From Endobacterium cereale (GTDB taxonomy: Bacteria > Pseudomonadota > Alphaproteobacteria > Rhizobiales > Rhizobiaceae): DNA of 64,000 nucleotides. Positions 30,795 through 38,337 of the stretch are shown here, piece by piece. The position numbers were made by a program, and so were the translations under genes. The stretch is from contig NZ_WIXI01000022.1 of assembly GCF_009617585.1 (NCBI RefSeq), forward strand, positions 1 to 64,000. Direction: 5' to 3'. Position 1 is the stretch's first letter. Every line of letters begins with the position of its first letter. The notes beneath the pieces are model-generated. The model had not been told where the DNA came from. It ran no database searches and was given only the letters and a program-made list of their open reading frames with translations.

Positions 30795-31031
30795 ATGACG
30801 AAATACTTCTTCCGAGTGAAGTTACCCGATGGCTCAGTCCAGGAGTCTTTCGAAGCTGAGTTTGCTACGTCCGCCGAAGCGAGATCGGAAGCCGTGCGGG
30901 CTGCCAGAGAAATGGTTTCAGATGGACTCTGGCATGGCCAGCCTCTCGCCAACGAGACCTTTGAAATTGTTTCTGAGGAGGGCGAGACCATTGAGGAAGT
31001 GCCGTTTCAATCGGTAGTCAATTTCGACTGA
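30795..31031 (+). CDS. DUF6894-type small protein
   Basis: A 78-residue protein from ATG 30795: MTKYFFRVKLPDGSVQESFE, then a helix (TSAEARSEAVRAAREMVSDG) and a beta end. This matches small rhizobial DUF6894 proteins, which occur in many paralogues and have no known function. No EcfG-like promoter was seen, so it may be read from the PRC-barrel promoter. Its end overlaps the convergent response regulator gene by 25 bases. Confidence 0.8.
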   Translation: MTKYFFRVKLPDGSVQESFEAEFATSAEARSEAVRAAREMVSDGLWHGQPLANETFEIVSEEGETIEEVPFQSVVNFD

Positions 31032-31390
31032 CTAACGGCGGCAGCCAGCGCTTCAGCAAGCTCATTGCGGGACGACGGCTTCTCTAGCCACGGGAAGGCG
31101 GATAAAAATTCGCCGTGATATTCACGTTCGAACGGCGTGCCCGAATGGATAATCGTTGGTACTCCCAAGTGGTGCAAAATGCCCGCTATCGCCTCGCAGT
31201 TTCTCCCGCGGATATGGTAATCGATTACCGCTACGTCAGGCGTGTGTTCGCGTAAGAAAGCTAAGGCTTCGGGTACGCTCGGAAGCAATGTCACCTGACT
31301 GTATCCGAGGTCGAAAAGCATCGCCTCAACGTCTAGCGCGATGAGCATCTCATCGTCGAGGACGAGCGCAGTCTTGTTTTGTTCTACCAT
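31007..31390 (-). CDS. Single-domain response regulator
   Basis: A 127-residue receiver domain only, from ATG 31390 (GGAGGG seven bases upstream). All key residues are present: acidic pair Asp12-Asp13 (VLDDEM), phospho-acceptor Asp57 (VIDYHI), Ser83 (HSG) and Lys104-Pro105 (EKP). There is no output domain. Such proteins act as phosphate sinks or bind partners. In alphaproteobacteria, single-domain receivers feed the PhyR-EcfG stress pathway, which would fit the promoters around it; that link is inference. Confidence 0.9.
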   Translation of the reverse strand: MVEQNKTALVLDDEMLIALDVEAMLFDLGYSQVTLLPSVPEALAFLREHTPDVAVIDYHIRGRNCEAIAGILHHLGVPTIIHSGTPFEREYHGEFLSAFPWLEKPSSRNELAEALAAAVSQSKLTTD

Positions 31391-31524
31391 TGCCCTCCGT
31401 ACCACGCACATCCCGCGCCGCTATATAAAATGTTAAAGTCCTGATTTGTGACACGAGCAATGAGCCGATGCCGCTGGTTTAGGTGGTGCGCGCACGAGTA
31501 ATGCTTCCCAAGAGTTGGCGTCGG

Positions 31525-31549
31525 GGAACAATCGTCAAGCGGTCCGGTT
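31525..31549 (+). promoter_or_regulatory. EcfG-like promoter (GGAAC-N16-GGTT)
   Basis: GGAAC at 31525-31529 and GGTT at 31546-31549, spacing 16, one mismatch; 29 bases before the gene start at 31579. Confidence 0.45.
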
Positions 31550-31578
31550 CTTTCCGCAACCTAATGGAGCGCGCTGTC

Positions 31579-31911
31579 ATGGATAGAAAAGACGATCCGG
31601 CTGTTGTTGAGAATGCGACCGCCGCTAGGCAAGGGCGTACCGGCGTGCCGGTACTTTTTGTCTTGGCTGCAGGGTTGATTTTGGCGCTGGTAGCATGGGG
31701 CTGGGCCGAATGGTGGCGTGAGGCAACAGATCCTCCTACTGAGCAAAACACAGCCGCTCCGCAGCCAGGTGCGCCGCAGGCTCCGCCACAAGCCCCTACT
31801 GCAGGGTCTGGCAACACTGCTCCCACGGATAGCACGCCTCACTCGCAGAGCGGTACAGGAGGTCCCGTACCTACAACTAACTCGTCGGGGTCTACGACTG
31901 CGCGCCCGTGA
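31579..31911 (+). CDS. Single-TM protein with Pro/Thr/Ser-rich tail
   Basis: A 110-residue protein; ATG 31579 chosen because GGAG lies eleven bases upstream, although ATG 31564 is possible. A TM helix at about 22-42 (VPVLFVLAAGLILALVAWGW) is followed by a low-complexity tail (PPTEQNTAAPQPGAPQAPPQ) that should be periplasmic. Similar small proteins occur in rhizobial stress islands; no function is known. Preceded by an EcfG-like promoter. Confidence 0.78.
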   Translation: MDRKDDPAVVENATAARQGRTGVPVLFVLAAGLILALVAWGWAEWWREATDPPTEQNTAAPQPGAPQAPPQAPTAGSGNTAPTDSTPHSQSGTGGPVPTTNSSGSTTARP

Positions 31912-32056
31912 CCTCTGGGTCTAACCAGTTTTACGACGTTGTGAGTGCAACCGCTCGCACAAGACGCACAACCCCTGATACTGCCCAGTAGCACGATTTC
32001 ATAACCGTGCATTATCCGTGCACAAGTGGGCGGGAACACCTGCACAGCGCTGGGGC

Positions 32057-33283
32057 TCAGGGCAGCAGGGCCTGGACGTAGTCAAAGGTCGCATTGATCC
32101 ATTCAGCACCGGGGATCTGCGCCATAGACGGCGCGAAAGTTGCACATGCTGAAACGACGAGCGCAATGATACCGGCCGCAACACGTTTGCGACCTTCCTT
32201 GACGAGCTCGTCTCTGACAGCAACCACTCCACGGACGACAAGTGACCATAAGTTTTCTAAAGTTCGGGCGAGTGCCAAGATTACCTTGCCATCGAGTTCA
32301 GCGCTGTCGGCTGCCCATACGCTTACAGTCTCGAGCGCTTCCGGGACTGCGGCGTCAGCTAGATTCGGCCTCTCTCTCAAATAGGATGCAAGAGCTCGGG
32401 ACGTCGATCGGAGGCTGGTAAGGTCTTCATCAGACAATGCTACGCCTGCAGCGTTCTCGGCAAAGCGCTGCCATGCAGGAAACTGCGCCAGATAGTGGGA
32501 TATATTTAGCAGATGTGCTGCGAGGATCGCGAACTGCGACGCGGCAAACTCATCGGAACTTGCTCGAAGAGCGGCATCAGCAGTCCGGACGCGCATGCCG
32601 ATCTGGACCACGTCATTGCCGGCTTCAATCTTGCCTTGGAGCAGGGAGAATGCGGATATCAAACGTGGCCCGCAGTTCGAGGTCTGAAGCTCGCCCAATA
32701 GGCGGAAACCCTCCTCGATTAGAAGCTCACGCGCGCTGGCAGCGACCGCTTCGTCGCCTGGCAAGGTAGCATCAGTTTGAGGTTGGAGGACCAATCTGCC
32801 ATCGCCAAAAGCGAACTGAAATGCCGCAATTTTCTGCCCCGGTATATGCTTGGCGATATCCTCGGGCGCCACTCTGTTAAGTCCAATTTCAAGCCCGAGC
32901 GTGTTGTTGTTCAGCGAGACGCATCTGCTCTCGAGTATTTGCGCTGCGCTAAGGGGCGTCGCCATACCCTCCGCTGGACGCACATCATTTCTTAGCGCCA
33001 TCGAGGTAGAAAACGCGCTTATCTCTCCGATCATGATCCGAAGACGCTCTACTCGGTCCATGGCCATGCTGTCTGGCGTGCGAAGATTATCACTGATTTC
33101 CGTTCGCAGCACATAAACGGCGCGCTTAAGGCCTGGCAGGTCCTGCGCCACGGGTAGCGCGTCAACGAACCTGTCAAGTTCGATGGCTTTTCTATTGAGG
33201 GATGAAAGTAGCTTGATTGTGCGCTGGCTATCCACACTCTGCTCTCTGATTAAAGGCACACGAACCCTAATCGTTTCTACCAC
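32057..33283 (-). CDS. Large unknown protein beside the integrase, C-terminal TM
   Basis: A 408-residue protein. I recognise no family. It is mostly helical, with one hydrophobic helix near the C terminus (VAAGIIALVVSACATFAPSM, about 370-389) and no signal peptide, so it should be cytoplasmic with a tail anchor. A segment at 140-165 (IPGQKIAAFQFAFGDGRLVL) may be a beta hairpin. It is divergent from the integrase and in the place where temperate phages carry exclusion or defence genes. Such a role is a guess from location. Confidence 0.78.
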   Translation of the reverse strand: MVETIRVRVPLIREQSVDSQRTIKLLSSLNRKAIELDRFVDALPVAQDLPGLKRAVYVLRTEISDNLRTPDSMAMDRVERLRIMIGEISAFSTSMALRNDVRPAEGMATPLSAAQILESRCVSLNNNTLGLEIGLNRVAPEDIAKHIPGQKIAAFQFAFGDGRLVLQPQTDATLPGDEAVAASARELLIEEGFRLLGELQTSNCGPRLISAFSLLQGKIEAGNDVVQIGMRVRTADAALRASSDEFAASQFAILAAHLLNISHYLAQFPAWQRFAENAAGVALSDEDLTSLRSTSRALASYLRERPNLADAAVPEALETVSVWAADSAELDGKVILALARTLENLWSLVVRGVVAVRDELVKEGRKRVAAGIIALVVSACATFAPSMAQIPGAEWINATFDYVQALLP

Positions 33284-33408
33284 CGACGCACATATCTATA
33301 GTGTGCAACTATGTTTTTCCACAGGGGAAGCGACCTATCAAAACTGGTCTCCGATCTTGCATCTCATGTGCCAACCTGATTTTGTGCCAAAAATATCAGG
33401 AGGTCTAT

Positions 33409-34650
33409 ATGGCGAAGGTTAAGAGGCGGAAGTGGTCGAACGCCAGCGGAAACCATGAGGCTTGGCAGATTGATTTTGTCGACCGGTTTGGAAAGCGGCA
33501 CCGTGAGCAATTCAAGCTCAAGCGAGATGCCGAGGACCGTCTCGCTGAGCTTCAGGGCTCGACTAGGTCGGGGACGTATCGGCCACTTGCCGACAAGGCT
33601 GATGTTGCGCAGGCATGTGCCGCGTTTTGCAAATATATGACCGAGAGGAGCAACCGTGGCGAGAAGGTAACTGAAAGTTACCTTCGCACCACGCGACAGC
33701 ACTGTGAGAATTACATCGATCCCGCCGGCGATTACGTTGTTCGCAGGCCCGGTCTCGTGCGTAAGGACTCGATTGGTTTTAAAGGCGGGCTCGGGGCTAT
33801 CAAGTTGGCGGACCTGACCGCGGCAAGGACCATCAAGTTCCGAGATGAAATGCGCAGGCATGGTGCAGGGGTTGTAACGACGCGCCGTGTCCTAGGGACG
33901 CTTTCTCGCATTATGAAACATGCGGTCGAGACAGATCTCGTTACAATGAATGTCGCCAAAGGGATCCGGGTCATCGGCACGAGGGACGAAGATTCCGAGC
34001 GAGTGACGCCGCCGTCAAAGGATGACCTGGCCACTCTCTTGGCCGCGGAGGTCGATGTCGCCCTTCAGGACGATGCTGCGGTGAAGCGGGCACGTAAGGT
34101 GCGCGACCAGATGATTGCTGCTGCCTTTAAGCTGCAGATTCGTTTTGCTGCCTCGACTGGTCTCAGGGCGTCGGAGCAGTGGGCTCTGCGTTGGCGAAAC
34201 ATAGACCTGCAGTTGGGAAAAGTGACCGTCGATAGCCGCATTGACGCATATGGTAACATCGACACAACGAAAAGCGCTGCTGGCAAGAGGACGGTCCCCA
34301 TGGGCAAAGCACTCTTGACACGACTGATCGAGTGGCGAGCCGCAACGAAGTTCTCCAAGGACGACGATTTCGTTTTTCCAGATAGCCGAGGAAATTTCAC
34401 CAGACATACGAATATGATGAAACGGTTCTGGGATCCTACGATCGTCGCGGCTGGCGTAGAGCCAATCGGTTGGCATGCACTTCGTCACTTCGCTGTGTCG
34501 ACGTGGATTGAAGCCGGCCTTCAACCAAAAGCCGTCCAGACTCTGGCCGGTCACGCCTCATATGCGATCACCATGAACCGCTACGGTCATCTATTTCCAA
34601 GCGACGATCATCAGATCGCATTTGACAAGATCGCGGAGGCTCTGGCATGA
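33409..34650 (+). CDS. Tyrosine-family integrase of the prophage
   Basis: A 413-residue site-specific recombinase. ATG 33409 was chosen because CAGGAGGT lies five bases before it; an in-frame ATG at 33301 has no ribosome site. N-terminal Arm/SAM-like domain about 1-180; catalytic domain 200-410 with Arg253 (TGLRASE), likely Lys288 or Lys293, His356-x2-Arg359 (HALRH), His382 (LAGHAS) and nucleophile Tyr392 (MNRYGHLF). It inserts and excises the phage at tRNA-Lys, whose 3' part lies 57 bases beyond the stop. Confidence 0.96.
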   Translation: MAKVKRRKWSNASGNHEAWQIDFVDRFGKRHREQFKLKRDAEDRLAELQGSTRSGTYRPLADKADVAQACAAFCKYMTERSNRGEKVTESYLRTTRQHCENYIDPAGDYVVRRPGLVRKDSIGFKGGLGAIKLADLTAARTIKFRDEMRRHGAGVVTTRRVLGTLSRIMKHAVETDLVTMNVAKGIRVIGTRDEDSERVTPPSKDDLATLLAAEVDVALQDDAAVKRARKVRDQMIAAAFKLQIRFAASTGLRASEQWALRWRNIDLQLGKVTVDSRIDAYGNIDTTKSAAGKRTVPMGKALLTRLIEWRAATKFSKDDDFVFPDSRGNFTRHTNMMKRFWDPTIVAAGVEPIGWHALRHFAVSTWIEAGLQPKAVQTLAGHASYAITMNRYGHLFPSDDHQIAFDKIAEALA

Positions 34651-34706
34651 ATGGCACATAGGAGTCACATGGTTGCTTACATGTCCTGCAAAATAGGGGT
34701 TTACCG

Positions 34707-34756
34707 TCTGACTTTTAATCAGTAGGTCCAGGGTTCGAACCCCTGCGCTCTCACCA
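34707..34756 (+). other. Right attachment site: 3' part of tRNA-Lys(UUU)
   Basis: The sequence from TCTGACTTTTAATCAG (anticodon arm, anticodon TTT) through a perfect T arm (CAGGG TTCGAAC CCCTG) to CGCTCTCACCA is the 3' 50 bases of a tRNA-Lys. The 5' half (D arm and acceptor strand GAGAGCG) is missing in front of it. This is the duplicated attachment sequence left by integration into the tRNA gene; the intact tRNA should lie at the other prophage end, outside the window. Confidence 0.85.
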
Positions 34757-34858
34757 CCTTACCGGTTTCCGATCGCCATGGAATGCAGTCGGAATTTTAT
34801 CCAGACTGATATTGTCTGTGTCGAATCTGGCGTCGTGCTTTTGGCCCGAGACCAATGC

Positions 34859-34884
34859 GGAACACAAACCCGGTAAAACTCGTT
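34859..34884 (+). promoter_or_regulatory. EcfG-consensus promoter (GGAAC-N17-CGTT)
   Basis: GGAAC at 34859-34863, CGTT at 34881-34884, spacing 17, full match. It is 48 bases before the DUF3597 gene. Confidence 0.65.
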
Positions 34885-34932
34885 GATGATCGCGGACTTT
34901 TGGTCCGAAAATCATCACGAGGAGAGAAAGCC

Positions 34933-35400
34933 ATGGGCATCTTCAGCAAGATCAAGAACGCAATTTGGGGGCATCCTGCAGCGGCTGCGACGCCTTCGGC
35001 ATCTGCGCCCGGCGCCACTTCTGCCGAGCCATCGGTCACCAGCACTGACCCCGTTGGTGGCACGGCATCAGCCGCACCCGCAACCTCCGGCGCATCGACA
35101 GCATCCACGCCGGCGGCTTCGGCCACACCAGCGTCAGGACAGGTTGTCGATATCGCGTCTATTCTCGATTCAGCCGTCAAGAACAGCGGTCAGAAACTCG
35201 ATTGGAAACATTCAATCGTTGATCTGATGAAGGCGCTCGGCATGGATGCGAGCCTTGCGGAGCGCAAGGAACTGGCAGACGAACTAGGCTATACGGGCGA
35301 GAAGAACGGTTCCGCCGAAATGAACACCTGGCTGCACAAGGCGCTGCTCAAGAAGCTGTCGGAAAATGGCGGCAAGGTGCCGGCAGATCTGCTGGATTGA
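34933..35400 (+). CDS. DUF3597-family protein
   Basis: A 155-residue protein from ATG 34933 after GGAGAG. N terminus MGIFSKIKNAIWGHPAA, an Ala/Ser/Thr/Pro linker to about 80, then the DUF3597 domain: VVDIASILDSAVKNSGQKLD, SIVDLMKALGMDASLAERKE and a final helix. The N-terminal MGIFSKIK start is typical. Function unknown; the family resembles LysM-associated stress proteins. A consensus EcfG promoter suggests stress induction. It is the first host gene after the prophage. Confidence 0.9.
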   Translation: MGIFSKIKNAIWGHPAAAATPSASAPGATSAEPSVTSTDPVGGTASAAPATSGASTASTPAASATPASGQVVDIASILDSAVKNSGQKLDWKHSIVDLMKALGMDASLAERKELADELGYTGEKNGSAEMNTWLHKALLKKLSENGGKVPADLLD

Positions 35401-35426
35401 GTTGCGATCTCATTTAGGCGTCTTGA

Positions 35427-35460
35427 AGCAAGCTCGCCATGTGCGGGCTTGTTGCTTTTT
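35427..35460 (+). terminator. Probable terminator after the DUF3597 gene
   Basis: AGCAAGC and GCTTGT(TGCT) arms around a GC-rich loop, followed by TTTTT. Confidence 0.55.
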
Positions 35461-35560
35461 GGGAGAGCCGGGCTTTCCAAGTCAGAACTTGCAGTCGTCA
35501 ACCCGCGCCATCCTGCCGCATTCACGCTCCATCTCCGGTCGCCTATCCCTTCGCTTGTCA

Positions 35561-35636
35561 GGGGCCGTAGCTCAGCTGGGAGAGCGCCGCAATCGCACTG
35601 CGGAGGTCGGCGGTTCGATCCCGCTCGGCTCCACCA
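35561..35636 (+). tRNA. tRNA-Ala(CGC)
   Basis: A 76-base cloverleaf: acceptor GGGGCCG/CGGCTCC, D arm GTAGCTCAGCTGGGAGAGC, anticodon stem CCGCA/TGCGG with loop ATCGCAC (anticodon CGC), T arm with GTTCGATCC, and encoded CCA. It reads GCG alanine codons. Confidence 0.95.
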
Positions 35637-35669
35637 ATCCCTTATCATCAACCATCCGGTCCTTTTCGC

Positions 35670-36056
35670 TCAGGCGAATTCGGTAACGATAAAATCGTAG
35701 CGGGGCACAACCGTCGGGCCGCCGCGCGGATAGTCGTAGATGCTGTGGTAACAGCGCACGAATTCGATACGCAGAACCGAAATGCCAAGCGGAACATAAC
35801 GAACGGTGCCGGGCTCGGAAAATTTAACATGTTCGGCAAAATCCGTTTCGGCCTTCGATGGTACGCCATAGATGCGCCAGTCATTCGCCCGCGCCTCCTC
35901 GCTATCACGAAAAATCTCCAATTCAGGCTGCTCGATATCGGGAAAACCATATTCCAGCTTGATGACGAAACCAAAAGCCTCTGCCCATTCCGTATTCAAG
36001 GAGATGTGCGTGAGGTTCATCGTAACGGGTCTTCCGGCGGCTTCCGTTGTGCTCAT
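35670..36056 (-). CDS. Conserved hypothetical protein
   Basis: A 128-residue soluble protein (NLTHISLNTEWAEAFGFVIK, KLEYGFPDIEQPELEIFRDS). Alternating hydrophobic patterns suggest a beta-rich fold. No signal peptide or known motif; family not recognised. It is convergent with the tRNA and upstream of ccdA on the other strand. A start at internal Met13 is possible. Confidence 0.65.
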   Translation of the reverse strand: MSTTEAAGRPVTMNLTHISLNTEWAEAFGFVIKLEYGFPDIEQPELEIFRDSEEARANDWRIYGVPSKAETDFAEHVKFSEPGTVRYVPLGISVLRIEFVRCYHSIYDYPRGGPTVVPRYDFIVTEFA

Positions 36057-36197
36057 GCCCCCAAAACTAATGCGGTTGATGCAGCAGGCAAGCCGGCCCG
36101 GACTGAATGCAATCGCCGCCTGCGCCGCAAAAGGTGATTGGCAAGCGGATGTCGTCGGGGCTAGGAGAACGCTGTCTTCCGTTCTGGAGCCGTTTGC

Positions 36198-36956
36198 GTG
36201 TCGATTGCCGAAATTTCCCTGCTGAGCGCCCTGTTCGCTGGCGCCCTGTCTTTCCTGTCTCCCTGCGTTCTGCCGCTGGTGCCGCCCTATCTCTGTTATA
36301 TGGCCGGTGTTTCCGTGGAGCAGTTCCGTGGCGGCAAGGCGGATGGACCGGTTGTCGTCAGCTCCGAGACCAAGCGGGCGATTCTGTTTTCAGCATTCTG
36401 CTTCACGCTGGGGTTTGCCACCGTATTCGTGGCGCTGGGGGCCGGCGCATCGTCGATCGGCGTGATGCTGCGCCAGCATCTGGATATCCTGTCCAAGATC
36501 GGCGGCGTGATCATCATCATCATGGGCCTGAATTTCTTAGGCCTGTTCCGGATCGGCATGCTGGCACGCGAGGCGCGATTCCAAGGCGGCGGCAAACCTG
36601 CCACGCTCTCCGGCGCCTATGTGATGGGGCTTGCGTTCGCATTCGGCTGGACGCCCTGTATCGGGCCGATCCTCGGCACCATTCTCGGCGTTGCCGCCTC
36701 GCGCGATACGGTGGGCGAGGGCGTTGCACTTCTGTCCGTCTATTCGCTCGGGCTTGCCGTGCCGTTCTGGATCGCTGCCGGCTTTTCCGGTGCCTTCATG
36801 CGGTTCCTCAGCCGTTTCCGCCGCCATCTCGGCATGGTGGAAAAGGTCATGGGCGGCCTGCTGGTGGTGACCGGTCTCGCCTTCCTGTTCGGTTTCATTT
36901 CCGACATGGCGATCTGGTTCCAGCAGACCTTTCCAATTCTCAGCCAGATCGGCTGA
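36198..36956 (+). CDS. ccdA: Cytochrome c biogenesis protein CcdA
   Basis: A 252-residue membrane protein with six TM helices, from GTG 36198. The two redox-active cysteines are in the family motifs SFLSPCVLPLVPPYL (Cys23) and FGWTPCIGPILG (Cys154). CcdA carries electrons from cytoplasmic thioredoxin across the membrane to periplasmic thiol proteins needed for cytochrome c maturation. Length and motifs are standard. It is convergent with the hydroxylase gene, 12 bases away. Confidence 0.93.
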   Translation: MSIAEISLLSALFAGALSFLSPCVLPLVPPYLCYMAGVSVEQFRGGKADGPVVVSSETKRAILFSAFCFTLGFATVFVALGAGASSIGVMLRQHLDILSKIGGVIIIIMGLNFLGLFRIGMLAREARFQGGGKPATLSGAYVMGLAFAFGWTPCIGPILGTILGVAASRDTVGEGVALLSVYSLGLAVPFWIAAGFSGAFMRFLSRFRRHLGMVEKVMGGLLVVTGLAFLFGFISDMAIWFQQTFPILSQIG

Positions 36957-36968
36957 CACGGCCGCCCC

Positions 36969-38180
36969 TCAGGCGCTTTTGCGCATCCATGAGGGCTTGA
37001 ACGTGTTCAGCAGGTCGCGAACGCCGCGGCCCGGTTCCACGCCTTCGCGCATCAGCAGGTTTCTGAGAGGGCTGATGCCGGAAAGCAGATGCAGGCCACC
37101 GGCGCGCGCCAACTGCATCGGCAAAAAGTCCGAAAGAAGCGAACGGTTGAGCAGATCGACGCCAAAGGTGCGTGTCATGATATCGGGACGGCGGCGGCGC
37201 TCGAAACGGTCGCCGGTGTCTGCGGCAATGTCACGGCCGTCGGCATTGCCGACAAGGTCGACCAGCGCCATTACATCCCGCAGCGACAGATTGAGGCCCT
37301 GCGCGCCGATCGGAGGGAAGGCGTGCGCGGCTTCACCGACCAGCGCGATGCGGCCCTTGCCGAAACGTTTTGCCATCAGGCTGGAAAGCGGCCAGCTTTG
37401 CGCACCGGCTTCCACCGTAATCTTACCGAGGATCGACTGCATGCGGCGCTCCACCTCAAGCGACAGCTGATCGAGCGGCAGGGCCAGCAAACGTTCGGCG
37501 GTTTCGGGCGTTACCACCCACACAAGGCTGGAACGGCGCCCCGGCAGCGGCACCTGCGTGAACGGGCCGGTCTCGGTGTGAAATTCGGTGGAGACATTGC
37601 CGTGCGGCAGCTCGTGCGAAAAATTCAGGACGACAGCCGATTGCGGATAGGCCCATTTTTTGACGTCGATGCCGGCGCCATTGCGCAGGATCGAGTTGCG
37701 GCCATCGGCACCGACGGCGAGCGCCGCTATCAGTGTTTCGCCATTGCCGAGCGTCAGCGTCACGTGTTCTGCGGACGGTTCGGCCTTTTCGACCGTGCTG
37801 TCGATGCGCTGGATATTGGTTTCGGCGGCGACTGCTTTTTCCAGAACCTCGGACAGGGCCTTGTTGGGGATGTTGTAGCCGAAGGCGGCAAGGCCGAGCT
37901 CGGCGGCGCGGAACTGCGCCGGCGGCGCGCGCAACAGACGGTCGGTGCCATCGATGATCTGCATGACCTGAAGGCCGGCGGAGGACGGCTCGATCAGCTG
38001 CCAAAGGCCGAGGCGGTCCATAAAGCGGATCGACTGGTCCATCAGTGCGGTGGTGCGCTCGTCATTGCCGGCTTTCACCGGGCCGATCAGCGCCACCTTG
38101 CGACCGCTGCGGGCGAGCGCCAGTGCTGCCACGCTTCCGGCCAGTCCGTGTCCGACAACGGCTATCTCGACATCATGCAT
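36969..38180 (-). CDS. UbiH/UbiF-family FAD monooxygenase
   Basis: A 403-residue flavoprotein after AAGGAG. FAD-binding motifs: GxGxxG at the N terminus (VVGHGLAGSVAALALARSG, residues 8-26), the middle GADGRNSILRNGAG, and LVGEAAHAFPPIGAQGLNLS at about 280-300. This family hydroxylates ubiquinone precursors; which ring position is not clear from sequence, so no symbol is given. The C terminus (LLNRSLLSDFLPMQLARAGG) is typical of UbiH-like proteins. Confidence 0.88.
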   Translation of the reverse strand: MHDVEIAVVGHGLAGSVAALALARSGRKVALIGPVKAGNDERTTALMDQSIRFMDRLGLWQLIEPSSAGLQVMQIIDGTDRLLRAPPAQFRAAELGLAAFGYNIPNKALSEVLEKAVAAETNIQRIDSTVEKAEPSAEHVTLTLGNGETLIAALAVGADGRNSILRNGAGIDVKKWAYPQSAVVLNFSHELPHGNVSTEFHTETGPFTQVPLPGRRSSLVWVVTPETAERLLALPLDQLSLEVERRMQSILGKITVEAGAQSWPLSSLMAKRFGKGRIALVGEAAHAFPPIGAQGLNLSLRDVMALVDLVGNADGRDIAADTGDRFERRRRPDIMTRTFGVDLLNRSLLSDFLPMQLARAGGLHLLSGISPLRNLLMREGVEPGRGVRDLLNTFKPSWMRKSA

Positions 38181-38337
38181 GGCAGAACTCCTTGATTGAT
38201 GGCGCTCATTTATGCCTTTCGGCCATACTTATCCATAAGCGATTTGCTGGTTTTAACCGTGCGCTCAAGCAGAAGGTTGCATTGCCGGGCGATTGGCCGC
38301 ATACCGCCATGCTTGAATTAGACATGGGGAATACCTT

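Larger units (their letters stand above)
1..34756. mobile_element. Prophage, right-hand part (lambda-type head, P2-type tail)
   Basis: Continuous phage gene order: terminase, head, contractile tail, lysis, cargo, repressor, tyrosine integrase, then a tRNA-Lys 3' fragment. The right boundary is the tRNA fragment ending at 34756, after which ordinary chromosomal genes start. The left boundary, replication genes and the other attachment site are outside the window. All structural genes seen are full length, so the element may be functional; this is inference. Confidence 0.93.

Noticed and set aside
34660..34756. Complete tRNA-Lys gene
   Set aside because: Only the 3' part from the anticodon arm is present; no D arm or 5' acceptor strand can be found, so it is an attachment site and not a tRNA gene.
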